Shown here one piece after another: positions 17,072-25,165 of a stretch of 64,000 nt of DNA (positions are counted from its first letter, which is position 1; every line of letters starts with the position of its first letter). The notes under the pieces were generated by a model. That model saw only the letters and a program-made list of their open reading frames with translations. It ran no database searches and was not told the DNA's origin. Made by a program: the position numbers and the translations under genes. Location: assembly GCA_022360175.1 (NCBI GenBank), contig JAKSDI010000278.1, positions 62,001 through 126,000 of the forward strand. The letters are read 5' to 3'. Source of the DNA: Chitinophagales bacterium. GTDB taxonomy: Bacteria; Bacteroidota; Bacteroidia; Chitinophagales; Saprospiraceae.

Positions 17072-17989
17072 CTAGGCATTTAGAATTTTATTAATCTCCA
17101 ATTCCTTTATGAGATCCTTTTCATCAAAGGCGGGCTGTGGTATAGGGATGTATTCGATCAATGCATTCGTTTGGCTTAAATAAAGCCCAATATCGGATAA
17201 TTGTTTGATTTCATCTTCCTCATACCACCTGGTAGGACGTTGGTGGTATTTTTCCAAGTTGATGTCCGTGCTGACTTTCTTTAAAAGTACTTTACGCGAT
17301 ATAGGAAAATAGGAATTAGACATAGATACACTCAAGCCTTTCAAAAAGTGCAAGCTTTCAGAATAAGAAGGAGGCAATACAAAATGAGCAATGAAATTAT
17401 CCGGATTGATAGTACCAATCTCCTGTAGTTGTATGGTAAAGATATGCGTATTGCTCATGTAGAGAAAACCTTTGAAACAGGCAGGGCTTTGATCGTTGCC
17501 TTTTAGGACAGTATAAGCATGCTTGCTTTTACTAGGGCGAATCATGAAAGGCTCTTTTTTGATCCGGTACCCAAAGGAGGAGATATAAAAGCAATCATAG
17601 ATGCCAATCAATTTTTCTGCTATTTTATTAGGAGTAGCCTGCAAAAGCTCTTCTACATAGGTGCTTTCTCGCACTGATAGAGTAGAAAGCGTTTCATCAT
17701 GCAGCATTTCCAGCTTCCGGATATAGTTGGGCAATTCCTGCCGAATTCGCTTTTCCGACACATTATTTACTTCTGAAAAGGCAGTTTTTATACGTTGCTT
17801 TTCATTAATACCTGTTTCCTTGTCTAGCGCTCTAGCAATCACAACATTAGTAAGAGAAGAATAAGCAGAAGGATATATACCAAGGTATTTTGCTATATCC
17901 TTTTTTTTCATGCCATTCTTATCCAGGAGGGAAATAAGTGTTTGGAATTTATTGAGTTGTGAAATGAAAGACTGTTCGTTTCGGCTCAT
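17072..17989 (-). CDS. Putative helix-turn-helix regulator of the phosphonate operon
   Basis: A 305-residue protein that I can assign only in part. Residues about 10-60 contain a likely helix-turn-helix (LLDKNGMKKKDIAKYLGIYPSAYSSL), like small XRE-type domains. The rest (70-305) is a mixed domain without a familiar motif, perhaps ligand sensing. It is divergent from the FAD oxidoreductase across 171 bp, a common arrangement for a local regulator, so control of the phosphonate genes is an inference from position. No enzyme motif was seen. Confidence 0.6.
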   Translation of the reverse strand: MSRNEQSFISQLNKFQTLISLLDKNGMKKKDIAKYLGIYPSAYSSLTNVVIARALDKETGINEKQRIKTAFSEVNNVSEKRIRQELPNYIRKLEMLHDETLSTLSVRESTYVEELLQATPNKIAEKLIGIYDCFYISSFGYRIKKEPFMIRPSKSKHAYTVLKGNDQSPACFKGFLYMSNTHIFTIQLQEIGTINPDNFIAHFVLPPSYSESLHFLKGLSVSMSNSYFPISRKVLLKKVSTDINLEKYHQRPTRWYEEDEIKQLSDIGLYLSQTNALIEYIPIPQPAFDEKDLIKELEINKILNA

Positions 17990-18160
17990 GGATTAGAAGA
18001 ATATTAGATGCAAAATAAGTTGAGGGCAAGATAGCTGAGGGGTATTAATTAATATTATTAATCTGGTTAATTTATTATTAATTATGAATTAACACTGCAG
18101 ATCAGGTGGTATGCTTGCTTTATGGTCAACTTTGTAGCATAAATATGATTGTAAGTCCTT
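17990..18160. promoter_or_regulatory. Divergent control region with TTAAT-rich repeats
   Basis: The gap between the regulator and the FAD oxidoreductase holds clustered TTAAT/ATTAA words at about 18048-18092 (TATTAATTAATATTATTAAT and two more copies). Overlapping inverted repeats there could form an operator. TCAACTTTG near 18124 is a near match to the -7 box. A role is inferred from position. Confidence 0.35.
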
Positions 18161-19351
18161 ATGCAGCAGCCAACACATACTCAGCATTATGACCTGATTA
18201 TTATCGGAGCAGGAATATTAGGTACTTTTCATGCCTATCATGCACTCAATCAGGGCTTATCCGTTGCACTGATAGAAAAGAATAAAGCGCCTCGTGGTGC
18301 TTCTACTCAAAACTTTGGGCAAGTAGTCCCTTCCGGGATGAACTTAAAATGGCAAACCCTTGGGCGGACTAGCCTGGAAATCTATAAAAGCTTACAGGGA
18401 AAAGTAGATATCTCTTTAAGGAATAATGGATCTGTTTACATCGCTTCCAATGATGAAGAATTACAATTGATTGAAGAGCTGGCAGCGATAAATAAGTCAA
18501 ATGGATATACTTCAGAGTTATTAACTAAGGATGTTTGTCTGGAAAGATGGCCAGGCTTAAAGCACGCTTATTGTAAGGCTGGTTTGTTCTTCCCTGAAGA
18601 AATTACCCTCAATGCAAGGCTGGCTGTGCATCGTATCCTGGGATACCTACAGGAACAAATGGGCTTACACTATTTTTCCAACAGAATGATCATTGATGTA
18701 GAAATAAATGCTAATGCCTGTAAAGTAGTGGATACTCTGGGTAATAAAATTTATTCAGATCAGGTGATTATCTGTAATGGCAGTGATTTTAAAGCGCTCT
18801 TTCCAAATATATTTTGGGAAAGTGACCTAGAGGTAACAAAACTCCAGATGCTGCAAACGAATCCCCAACCAACGCAGCGCATCCCTGGAAATATTCTTAC
18901 CGGAAATACGATACGCCGGTATGAGAGCTTCACAGAATGCCCTTCTTATGCTGGGATAAAGGCAAAGGAAGATAAAAACTCCTATGCTCGTAAATATGGC
19001 ATTCACATCCTCTTTAAGCAAAAACCGGACGGAGCTGTCATCATTGGCGATTCTCATGAGTATGCCGATGCAAAAGATCAGGATGATTTAGGCTATGACC
19101 TTAATAATCAAATCAACCGCTATATGATGGACGAAGCCATGAAAATTTTTGAATTGCAAACATTCAAAATAGATCAGGCTTGGTATGGCATGTACAGTCA
19201 ATGTAAGACACAGGATATTTTCCAATACACCATTGAAGAAAAAATACACATAGTAACGGGCATTGGTGGAAAAGGAATGACGGGCAGCCCTGCTTTCGCA
19301 AAACACAGCATTCAACAAATATTGCAAAAAGAAGTGCGCACTGTTATTTAG
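18161..19351 (+). CDS. TIGR03364-type FAD-dependent oxidoreductase, phosphonate-associated
   Basis: A 396-residue flavoenzyme of the DAO/glycine-oxidase fold. The FAD-binding motif IIIGAGILGTFHAYHA (about 13-28) is followed by LIEKN at the end of the second strand, and GIGGKGMTGSPAFA near the C-terminus is the second flavin contact. Its pairing with a phosphonatase-like hydrolase and a DUF5690 transporter fits the TIGR03364 group. Related flavoenzymes oxidise 2-aminoethylphosphonate or its N-methyl forms to phosphonoacetaldehyde; the exact substrate here is inferred. It is the first gene of a three-gene operon. Confidence 0.82.
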   Translation: MQQPTHTQHYDLIIIGAGILGTFHAYHALNQGLSVALIEKNKAPRGASTQNFGQVVPSGMNLKWQTLGRTSLEIYKSLQGKVDISLRNNGSVYIASNDEELQLIEELAAINKSNGYTSELLTKDVCLERWPGLKHAYCKAGLFFPEEITLNARLAVHRILGYLQEQMGLHYFSNRMIIDVEINANACKVVDTLGNKIYSDQVIICNGSDFKALFPNIFWESDLEVTKLQMLQTNPQPTQRIPGNILTGNTIRRYESFTECPSYAGIKAKEDKNSYARKYGIHILFKQKPDGAVIIGDSHEYADAKDQDDLGYDLNNQINRYMMDEAMKIFELQTFKIDQAWYGMYSQCKTQDIFQYTIEEKIHIVTGIGGKGMTGSPAFAKHSIQQILQKEVRTVI

Positions 19352-19399
19352 CACAAGTCCTAGTCTCTCATTTTCAATCTTTCAACTTAAGAAATAAGC

Positions 19400-20080
19400 A
19401 TGATAAAGTTAGTCGTTTTTGATATGGCTGGTACTGTAGTAGATGAGCAGAACCTCGTATACAAAACATTAAGAATTGCTATCAATAATGCCGGGTATGA
19501 TTTCACCCTTGAAAAGGTACTCGAAGAAGGTGCTGGCAAGGAAAAGCGCAAAGCAATAGAAGATATTTTGGCAAGTGCCTCCCTGGAAGTCATATCAGAA
19601 CAGGTAGATGCTATTTTTCAGGATTTCAAAAACCGATTAAAAATAGCATATGAAACGGAGCCTATCCAGGCTCAGCCAGGTACAGAAGATGTATATCACA
19701 GGCTAAAAGAGCGGGGGATTAATATAGCATTGAATACAGGCTATGATCGGTTCACTGCTTTACAGCTGCTAGATCGCCTGGGATGGCAGGAAGGAGAACA
19801 AATAGATTTACTAGTTACTGCCTCTGATGTAGAAAGAGGGCGTCCTTTTCCTGATATGATTACACTGGCAATGGATAAACTAGAAATTCATTCTGGCGAT
19901 GAAGTAGTGAAAATCGGAGATTCTATTATTGATATTGAAGAAGGTAAGCAAGCTGCTTGTGCTCATACAATAGGTATTACTACCGGTGCGCATACTGAAG
20001 TTCAATTACAAACAGCATCCCCATCCGTTATTCTTCATCATTTATCAGAACTGATCCCTTATCTGGAAAAGCAAGCTTAA
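19400..20080 (+). CDS. Phosphonatase-like HAD hydrolase (TIGR03351 type)
   Basis: A 226-residue HAD-superfamily enzyme. The nucleophile motif is FDMAGTVVDE (Asp8; second Asp replaced by Ala, as in PhnX), and the C-terminal motif is KIGDSIIDIEEG. In PhnX, a cap-domain Lys forms a Schiff base with phosphonoacetaldehyde. Lys residues at about 47-51 (GAGKEKRKA) sit where that Lys is expected, which supports but does not prove C-P bond cleavage. It is about 40 residues shorter than B. cereus PhnX. It lies 48 bp after the FAD gene and 40 bp before the transporter, so it is co-transcribed. Confidence 0.82.
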   Translation: MIKLVVFDMAGTVVDEQNLVYKTLRIAINNAGYDFTLEKVLEEGAGKEKRKAIEDILASASLEVISEQVDAIFQDFKNRLKIAYETEPIQAQPGTEDVYHRLKERGINIALNTGYDRFTALQLLDRLGWQEGEQIDLLVTASDVERGRPFPDMITLAMDKLEIHSGDEVVKIGDSIIDIEEGKQAACAHTIGITTGAHTEVQLQTASPSVILHHLSELIPYLEKQA

Positions 20081-20120
20081 AAAACAACCACTATCAATTG
20101 TTGCTGCAACAGCTTTAACG

Positions 20121-21410
20121 ATGAATGCCACAAGAACCCTGACACAGAAAATATCACCTGATGCATTTAAAACAGTGCTTCATGGTGGCTTGGCCGCTTT
20201 TGCCGTGTACTTTTGCATGTATGCTTTCCGCAAGCCCTTTTCGGTGGCTTCTTATGAAGGGTTGGTATTGATGGGGATCAGCTATAAAGTGGTTTTGGTA
20301 ATCAGCCAGGTGATAGGTTATGCCAGTTCCAAATTTTTTGGCATTAAGTTTATTTCTGAGTTGCAGCCTGCTAAAAGAGCATGGTATATATTGTTATTCA
20401 TTGGTTTTGCCGAATTAGCATTATTGGGTTTTGCTTTGGTGCCACCTCCTTACAATTTTATATTTTTATTTTTAAACGGCCTGCCATTAGGCCTTATCTG
20501 GGGTCTTGTTTTTTCATTTCTTGAAGGAAGAACAACAACAGAAATGCTGGCTGCTATTCTTAGTTCCAGTTTTATTGTATCGTCAGGAGCTGTGAAATCA
20601 GTAGGAGCATATTTGATGATCAACTGGGACATCTCTCAATTTTGGATGCCTTTTTTTACAGGTCTGATATTTGTTCTTCCTCTTCTTCTGTTTGTTTATT
20701 TACTGCGGAATATGCCGCCGCCTACACCAGAAGATATAGCTAGCAGAGCCAAAAGAGAACCTATGACCGCACAGGATAGACGGCGATTATTTGCTCAATT
20801 GGCTCCTGGTATTGTGCTGCTGGTTTTGTTATATATGTTCATTACTGCCTTTAGGGATTTCAGAGATAATTTTGCAGTAGAAATATGGACAGCTGTTGGC
20901 TACGAGAGCAATGCTTCTGTATTTACTGCTTCAGAACTCCCTATATCCATTGCAGTATTAGTCCTTTTAGGTTTATTCTCGTGGATCAGGAGCAATGAAA
21001 AGGCATTTCAATGGATGTGTTATCTCATACTCATAGGGGCTTTGCTGGTAGGAGGAAGTAATTGGGCATTCACTCAGGGATGGATTCTTTCACCTATGAC
21101 ATGGATGATATTGGTAGGTTTGGGATTATATATTGCTTATGTCCCATTTGGTAGTATGCTGTTCGATCGTTTAGTAGCGGTATTTAAGTATAAAAGTAAT
21201 GCTGGATTCCTTATTTATGTAGCAGATGCTTTTGGTTATTTAGGCAGTATTTTAATATTGTTCTACAAGGAATTTTTTCAGCAAGGAATATCTCTTTATC
21301 AATTCTTCCTTAATGCAGGTTATGCGTTAAGTATGACCGGAATAATCGCAATTTCATTGAGTACGATCTACTTCTATTGGAAGAAAAGGAAAGCCTTAAC
21401 CAATGCCTAA
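20121..21410 (+). CDS. DUF5690 family transporter-like membrane protein
   Basis: A 429-residue polytopic membrane protein with about 12 hydrophobic segments and a cytoplasmic-type loop near 195-225 (PPPTPEDIASRAKREPMTAQ). It resembles MFS carriers and matches the DUF5690 family as I know it. As the third gene of the phosphonate operon, it is a good candidate for uptake of the organophosphonate or its precursor. That role is inferred from context only. Confidence 0.78.
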   Translation: MNATRTLTQKISPDAFKTVLHGGLAAFAVYFCMYAFRKPFSVASYEGLVLMGISYKVVLVISQVIGYASSKFFGIKFISELQPAKRAWYILLFIGFAELALLGFALVPPPYNFIFLFLNGLPLGLIWGLVFSFLEGRTTTEMLAAILSSSFIVSSGAVKSVGAYLMINWDISQFWMPFFTGLIFVLPLLLFVYLLRNMPPPTPEDIASRAKREPMTAQDRRRLFAQLAPGIVLLVLLYMFITAFRDFRDNFAVEIWTAVGYESNASVFTASELPISIAVLVLLGLFSWIRSNEKAFQWMCYLILIGALLVGGSNWAFTQGWILSPMTWMILVGLGLYIAYVPFGSMLFDRLVAVFKYKSNAGFLIYVADAFGYLGSILILFYKEFFQQGISLYQFFLNAGYALSMTGIIAISLSTIYFYWKKRKALTNA

Positions 21411-21577
21411 GATATACGCCTATTAGCTGGTTGTAGTATTAGGCTGTAAGAGTTAATAAATTCAAATTCTTATAAAGAACATTTCTCAATTGTTGATCAG
21501 GAGGGGCTGCCTGAGAATTTGAAGTTCACGGTTTTATTAGGTAGGTAGCCCACCTTTTTTATATTAGAATGCACAAC

Positions 21578-21709
21578 TGACGAGTTTATGTATCAGGAAC
21601 CTATTGAGTCAAAGAAATACAGAATCTATCAATTGACTCGAGTAAACTACCAGCAGGACATTATCTGATAAGAGTTTATTCTACAAAAGGGCAGTTTGTG
21701 GTAAGATAA
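21578..21709 (+). pseudogene. Orphan fragment of a T9SS C-terminal sorting domain
   Basis: Frame 21608-21709 encodes about 33 residues (VKEIQNLSIDSS, KLPAGHYLIRVYSTKG, QFVVR, stop), a textbook end of a T9SS type A sorting domain. A TGA directly precedes it (21605-21607). The codons before that (RVYVSGTY) also fit such a domain, and another TGA lies at 21578. No secreted protein is joined to it, so this is the remnant of a deleted or decayed cargo gene. Confidence 0.6.
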
Positions 21710-21734
21710 GATTGATGTAATTTGTTTAGAGAGA

Positions 21735-21770
21735 CGATCTCATAATGAAAATTATGAGATCGCCTTTTCT
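21735..21770 (+). terminator. Intrinsic terminator with GAAA loop
   Basis: A perfect 12-bp stem (CGATCTCATAAT / ATTATGAGATCG) closes a GAAA loop and is followed by CCTTTTCTT. It lies after the sorting-domain relic and 28 bp before the end of the converging cytolysin gene, and would stop plus-strand transcription. Confidence 0.75.
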
Positions 21771-21797
21771 TATTACCTTAGTCAGTATAGATTATAT

Positions 21798-23423
21798 TTA
21801 ATCAAGCATTGAAAGCCATAACTTTAAAGTAGTTAAATTACTATCATATACTCTCATGCCAACTCCTCTTACAACTTGTTGTTTAGAAGAATTGATTGGC
21901 TGGCAATATGCTTCTATTTTTGAACTGTAAGGCTCAGAACCTACAATTTTCTCCTCAAAATCTACGAGTTCTACTCTTCCTTTAGATGGATTGAATTGAG
22001 GGCGTGCTGTAACCACTTTTAATGTTCTAAAATCGCCTTGTCTAACTCCTGCACCCATTGTTACTAATACTCTTCCATTATCTGCCTCCCAAGACAATTC
22101 ATAATGAGAATTGTGATTTGCACCTGATGTATAATGAAAAACTCTCGGTCCTAATATTCCATTCTCATCTAAAGTTCTTGTTTGCAATTTCATAGATTTA
22201 ACGTTGTCTTTGTAAGAGTTTCCTCCCCATCCAGTTACTACTTCCATAGAATTTCCAGCACCCCGATTAATATATTTTTCTAACGGATTGCCAGGAACAC
22301 TTCCTGCAGTACAAATCCTATGGTCTGTAAATAGAGCGAGGGCAGGTGTCTCTTCGCAGTCTCTATAGGTATATTCTAGGTTAGAGACAATCTTTGCATC
22401 ACTAAAATCAGCAATGTATTTAAATTTATATCCTAATGGAACACCAAAGGCATTTCTGTCAATGAATCCACTTTTTATATATTCTTTAATAGCACCTACT
22501 CCATCAATTGTTTCTAAAGCAGGTGCTTGTGCTCCACCATAGATAATTGCATTAATTTCCATAGAATTTAAGATGTTTTCATACTCTTGACTAAGTTCTG
22601 TATCAATGTCAACTTTCCAAAAATTGAAACTACCGTCGAGTACTTTCTCAACTTCCGATCTAGAATAAGTACTTTTCATTATGAAATAGGCAGCCCTGCC
22701 ATACTTTATACTACTAAGCATCAAAGGAGACCATTCACCTAGTTGATTTGAAGCTGGGAATTCAGAATATAAATCTTGAGGAGAAGGTGGGAGAGAAATA
22801 TTCACACTTACATGTTCCTGGAGCATTTCGATGACGAAGTAGCTGTATTCATTAATTTCAGACTCCTTGATTGAGCTGGAAATATCTACCCATCTCCCAA
22901 TTTTTAAGTCTGCATTTAATTCAAACTTCAATTGTTCAATTGATTTTACATCTATCATTTTAAATGAAAATTTGGCATCGCTGTTAATTTCAATTGGTTG
23001 TCGCTTATATTCATTTATGATATTATTAAATTCATGTAGAGAAGGATTCTCCATATAGTAGGAAGGCGTTCCATCAACAGTAGGGCCAATTACTGTTACA
23101 TGGATACCGTTTCTTATACCCCCTAAAAGAGGATTCCAGGCACTTGTTGCTATATCGTTAGCACTTCTAAAAATCTGCCCAGCATATTTATCGTCAAAAT
23201 TATTTGGTAAAAAATCAGTGTTTGTTGCACTAATGCCCTCCGTATACTGCGTACAGATAATACCATCTTCTTCAATGGTCTCTTCATTAAGAATTACTCC
23301 ATTTACAGGATATTTTTCACTCTCAAGAGTAGGAATATGAAGATCAGGGATTAGGCCTTCATCTTTTGAACATCCCAAGATAATAAGTGGTACTACAAAA
23401 ATTAATAGAAACAAGTTTTTCAT
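21798..23423 (-). CDS. Cholesterol-dependent-cytolysin-like (CDCL) surface lipoprotein
   Basis: A 541-residue lipoprotein from ATG 23423; a longer frame from 23471 adds 16 residues ahead of a perfect lipoprotein signal (MKNLFLLIFVVPLIILGC). The body matches thiol-activated cytolysins along most of domains 1-3: ENPSLHEFNNIINEY (about 125-139), PSPQDLYSEFPAS then SPLMLSSIKYGRAAYFIMKS (about 232-252; compare the cytolysin YGRTIYLKLETT segment), SRSEVEKVL, IYGGAQAP (about 294), and NAFGVPLGYKFKYIADFSD (about 324-342). The Trp-rich undecapeptide of domain 4 is absent and the C-terminus (about 360-541) is different. A membrane-attack role is inferred. Confidence 0.8.
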   Translation of the reverse strand: MKNLFLLIFVVPLIILGCSKDEGLIPDLHIPTLESEKYPVNGVILNEETIEEDGIICTQYTEGISATNTDFLPNNFDDKYAGQIFRSANDIATSAWNPLLGGIRNGIHVTVIGPTVDGTPSYYMENPSLHEFNNIINEYKRQPIEINSDAKFSFKMIDVKSIEQLKFELNADLKIGRWVDISSSIKESEINEYSYFVIEMLQEHVSVNISLPPSPQDLYSEFPASNQLGEWSPLMLSSIKYGRAAYFIMKSTYSRSEVEKVLDGSFNFWKVDIDTELSQEYENILNSMEINAIIYGGAQAPALETIDGVGAIKEYIKSGFIDRNAFGVPLGYKFKYIADFSDAKIVSNLEYTYRDCEETPALALFTDHRICTAGSVPGNPLEKYINRGAGNSMEVVTGWGGNSYKDNVKSMKLQTRTLDENGILGPRVFHYTSGANHNSHYELSWEADNGRVLVTMGAGVRQGDFRTLKVVTARPQFNPSKGRVELVDFEEKIVGSEPYSSKIEAYCQPINSSKQQVVRGVGMRVYDSNLTTLKLWLSMLD

Positions 23424-23765
23424 AAAAGATTTATTTGTTGTTAATAAAATTTGTTTCAATTGCTTCGCCATTGCTACTGAAAAGGCATACGAATGGCTAG
23501 CCTATTATGCTCACATAGAGGATTCGATTGCTTCGCCTACATACTTGCAGAGAGAATTATGAAGTATGGACGTTAACTATAATGTTGTATGTGCTTTTAG
23601 TGTATTAGAATTTTCAAAAGCTTTATTATTTATTGCAATATTGTATATACCATATATAAGAACTCTAATACTGGCATCATTTTTTTTCATATTAATTGAG
23701 TGGATTTGCAAAAAAATGCAATTTGTTGCATTTTGTAGCTTTTTAAGCCTCTTTACCCCAAACAG
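23424..23765. promoter_or_regulatory. Divergent intergenic region with direct repeat and palindrome
   Basis: This 342-bp gap between the cytolysin-like gene and a divergent gene holds the direct repeat ATTGCTTCGCC at 23459-23469 and 23527-23537. It also holds the perfect palindrome AATGCAA-TTTG-TTGCATT at 23715-23732, about 35 bp before the TTG start at 23766. The palindrome could be an operator. A small open frame (23566-23769) also lies here and is listed separately. Confidence 0.4.
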
Positions 23766-23769
23766 TTGA
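23566..23769 (+). CDS. Possible small membrane protein overlapping the next start
   Basis: A 67-codon frame with one strongly hydrophobic stretch (ALLFIAILYIPYIRTLILASFFFILIEW region) and a basic turn (CKK). Its TGA stop overlaps the TTG start of the next gene (TTGA), the geometry of translational coupling. It resembles no known family and lies in AT-rich DNA with a palindrome inside it, so it may be spurious. Confidence 0.3.
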   Translation: MDVNYNVVCAFSVLEFSKALLFIAILYIPYIRTLILASFFFILIEWICKKMQFVAFCSFLSLFTPNS

Positions 23770-25031
23770 GCAAAAAAATAATTATAAATCAGTTTAAAAA
23801 GGAAGTATCCAAAGGAAAATCAGGCATCTTCTTTGAAGAGAACTGTTTGGAAATAATTAATGCTATCTGTAAAGAAGCTAAGAATATTGATTCTGCAAAA
23901 AGTGAGTTTATTTCAATATTAGTAGGACTATTTACCTCTGATACTTTGAAGTCAGAGCTTGATAAATTTTTGGTTCACCTTATAAAGAGGAATAAAGGAG
24001 CTAATAATTTGGAAAGCTTTGCACAGAAAGTTGAAGACACAACCGGGTTCTCGAAGAATAAAACCAGTTGGAGCAGGTATATATCTAATCCGCCAAGAGC
24101 TAAAATCTCTGCCGAGATAATATTCTATCTTCTTTTATTAGAAAATCCTGATTTGTGTGATGCTTTTGAAAAAAAGAGGAGTGTAGTTTTTAATACAAGG
24201 AAAAAAGTTCCTCAGAATAAAGGTAAAGAAGGGAAAAAAGTTGTGCTTATCATATTAGCCTTTACTTCCATTATTTTCATGATAATTCTGTTATTTGAAA
24301 ATAATGGCTCTTCAGAAACAATATGGAGCGAAGAATTCCATAAACCATCAGTTACATATCTTAAAAATCAAGGCTGGAGTTTTATTGACTTTGATAGTAC
24401 ATATTGGAACCAAATAAGAGAAGATTGTCTAACACTCTTTACTCAATATGGAGAATACTCCAGTAATCTAATAGATTCAACAGTTCATAATCTAGTATAC
24501 AAAAAACTTAATTGTGACTGTTGTGAAATTATGGTAAAAATTGTGGATTTTAATCCATACAATAGGTATCAACAAGCTGCATTATTTCTATTAGATGAAG
24601 ACTTAAGTAGAAAAAATAACTTTAGATTTTCTTTTGCCACAATGAAGCCAGATACTTTGTTCGAAAGTCGTGTACCAAAATATGATATACATAACAAGAG
24701 AGGTGTTCAAGTTTTTCTTCAAAAGAATGGTATCGTAGAACATTTTACTGATCAGCTTAGTGTGCAAATATATGATCTTGGAGAGAAACCAGTACCAGAA
24801 GCGGCCATATGGCTTAAAGTAAGAATCAGCGAGAAAAGATTTACAACCTATTATATGCTTAACGACAGCACTGAGGACTTTACAAAATATATATCAAGGG
24901 ATTTATATTTTAAACCCAAATATCTGGGATTAGCCTGTCTTGGTAATGGAGTGAAAGCAGAAATGTTCCCATTCACAGAAGAACATATTCCCGCTTTTTT
25001 TGATTATGTAGTTGTGAAAAAGTGTGAATAA
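23766..25031 (+). CDS. One-pass membrane protein with extracellular lectin-like domain
   Basis: A 421-residue protein of unknown function. Residues 1-150 are cytoplasmic and helical (FAQKVEDTTGFSKNKTSWSRYI). One membrane helix lies at about 158-176 (VVLIILAFTSIIFMIILLF). The outer part (about 180-421) resembles concanavalin-like/DUF1349 folds: WSEEFHKPSVTYLKNQGW, then VDFNPYNRYQQAALFLLDED. TTG is the only plausible start, because a stop lies 30 bp upstream in frame and no ATG occurs before the membrane helix. It is divergent from the cytolysin-like gene. A signalling or recognition role is an inference. Confidence 0.62.
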   Translation: MSKKIIINQFKKEVSKGKSGIFFEENCLEIINAICKEAKNIDSAKSEFISILVGLFTSDTLKSELDKFLVHLIKRNKGANNLESFAQKVEDTTGFSKNKTSWSRYISNPPRAKISAEIIFYLLLLENPDLCDAFEKKRSVVFNTRKKVPQNKGKEGKKVVLIILAFTSIIFMIILLFENNGSSETIWSEEFHKPSVTYLKNQGWSFIDFDSTYWNQIREDCLTLFTQYGEYSSNLIDSTVHNLVYKKLNCDCCEIMVKIVDFNPYNRYQQAALFLLDEDLSRKNNFRFSFATMKPDTLFESRVPKYDIHNKRGVQVFLQKNGIVEHFTDQLSVQIYDLGEKPVPEAAIWLKVRISEKRFTTYYMLNDSTEDFTKYISRDLYFKPKYLGLACLGNGVKAEMFPFTEEHIPAFFDYVVVKKCE

Positions 25032-25165
25032 TAAACACATGTTGTATTTAATGAATAGGGCATATGCTATATTATTTCTGATGAATATCCATTTACCTTT
25101 TGAAGGGGCAAATTGTAGATAATAAAGTAACAAACCCTGTTTAAAAAGGGAGCAATTTAGAGTAC

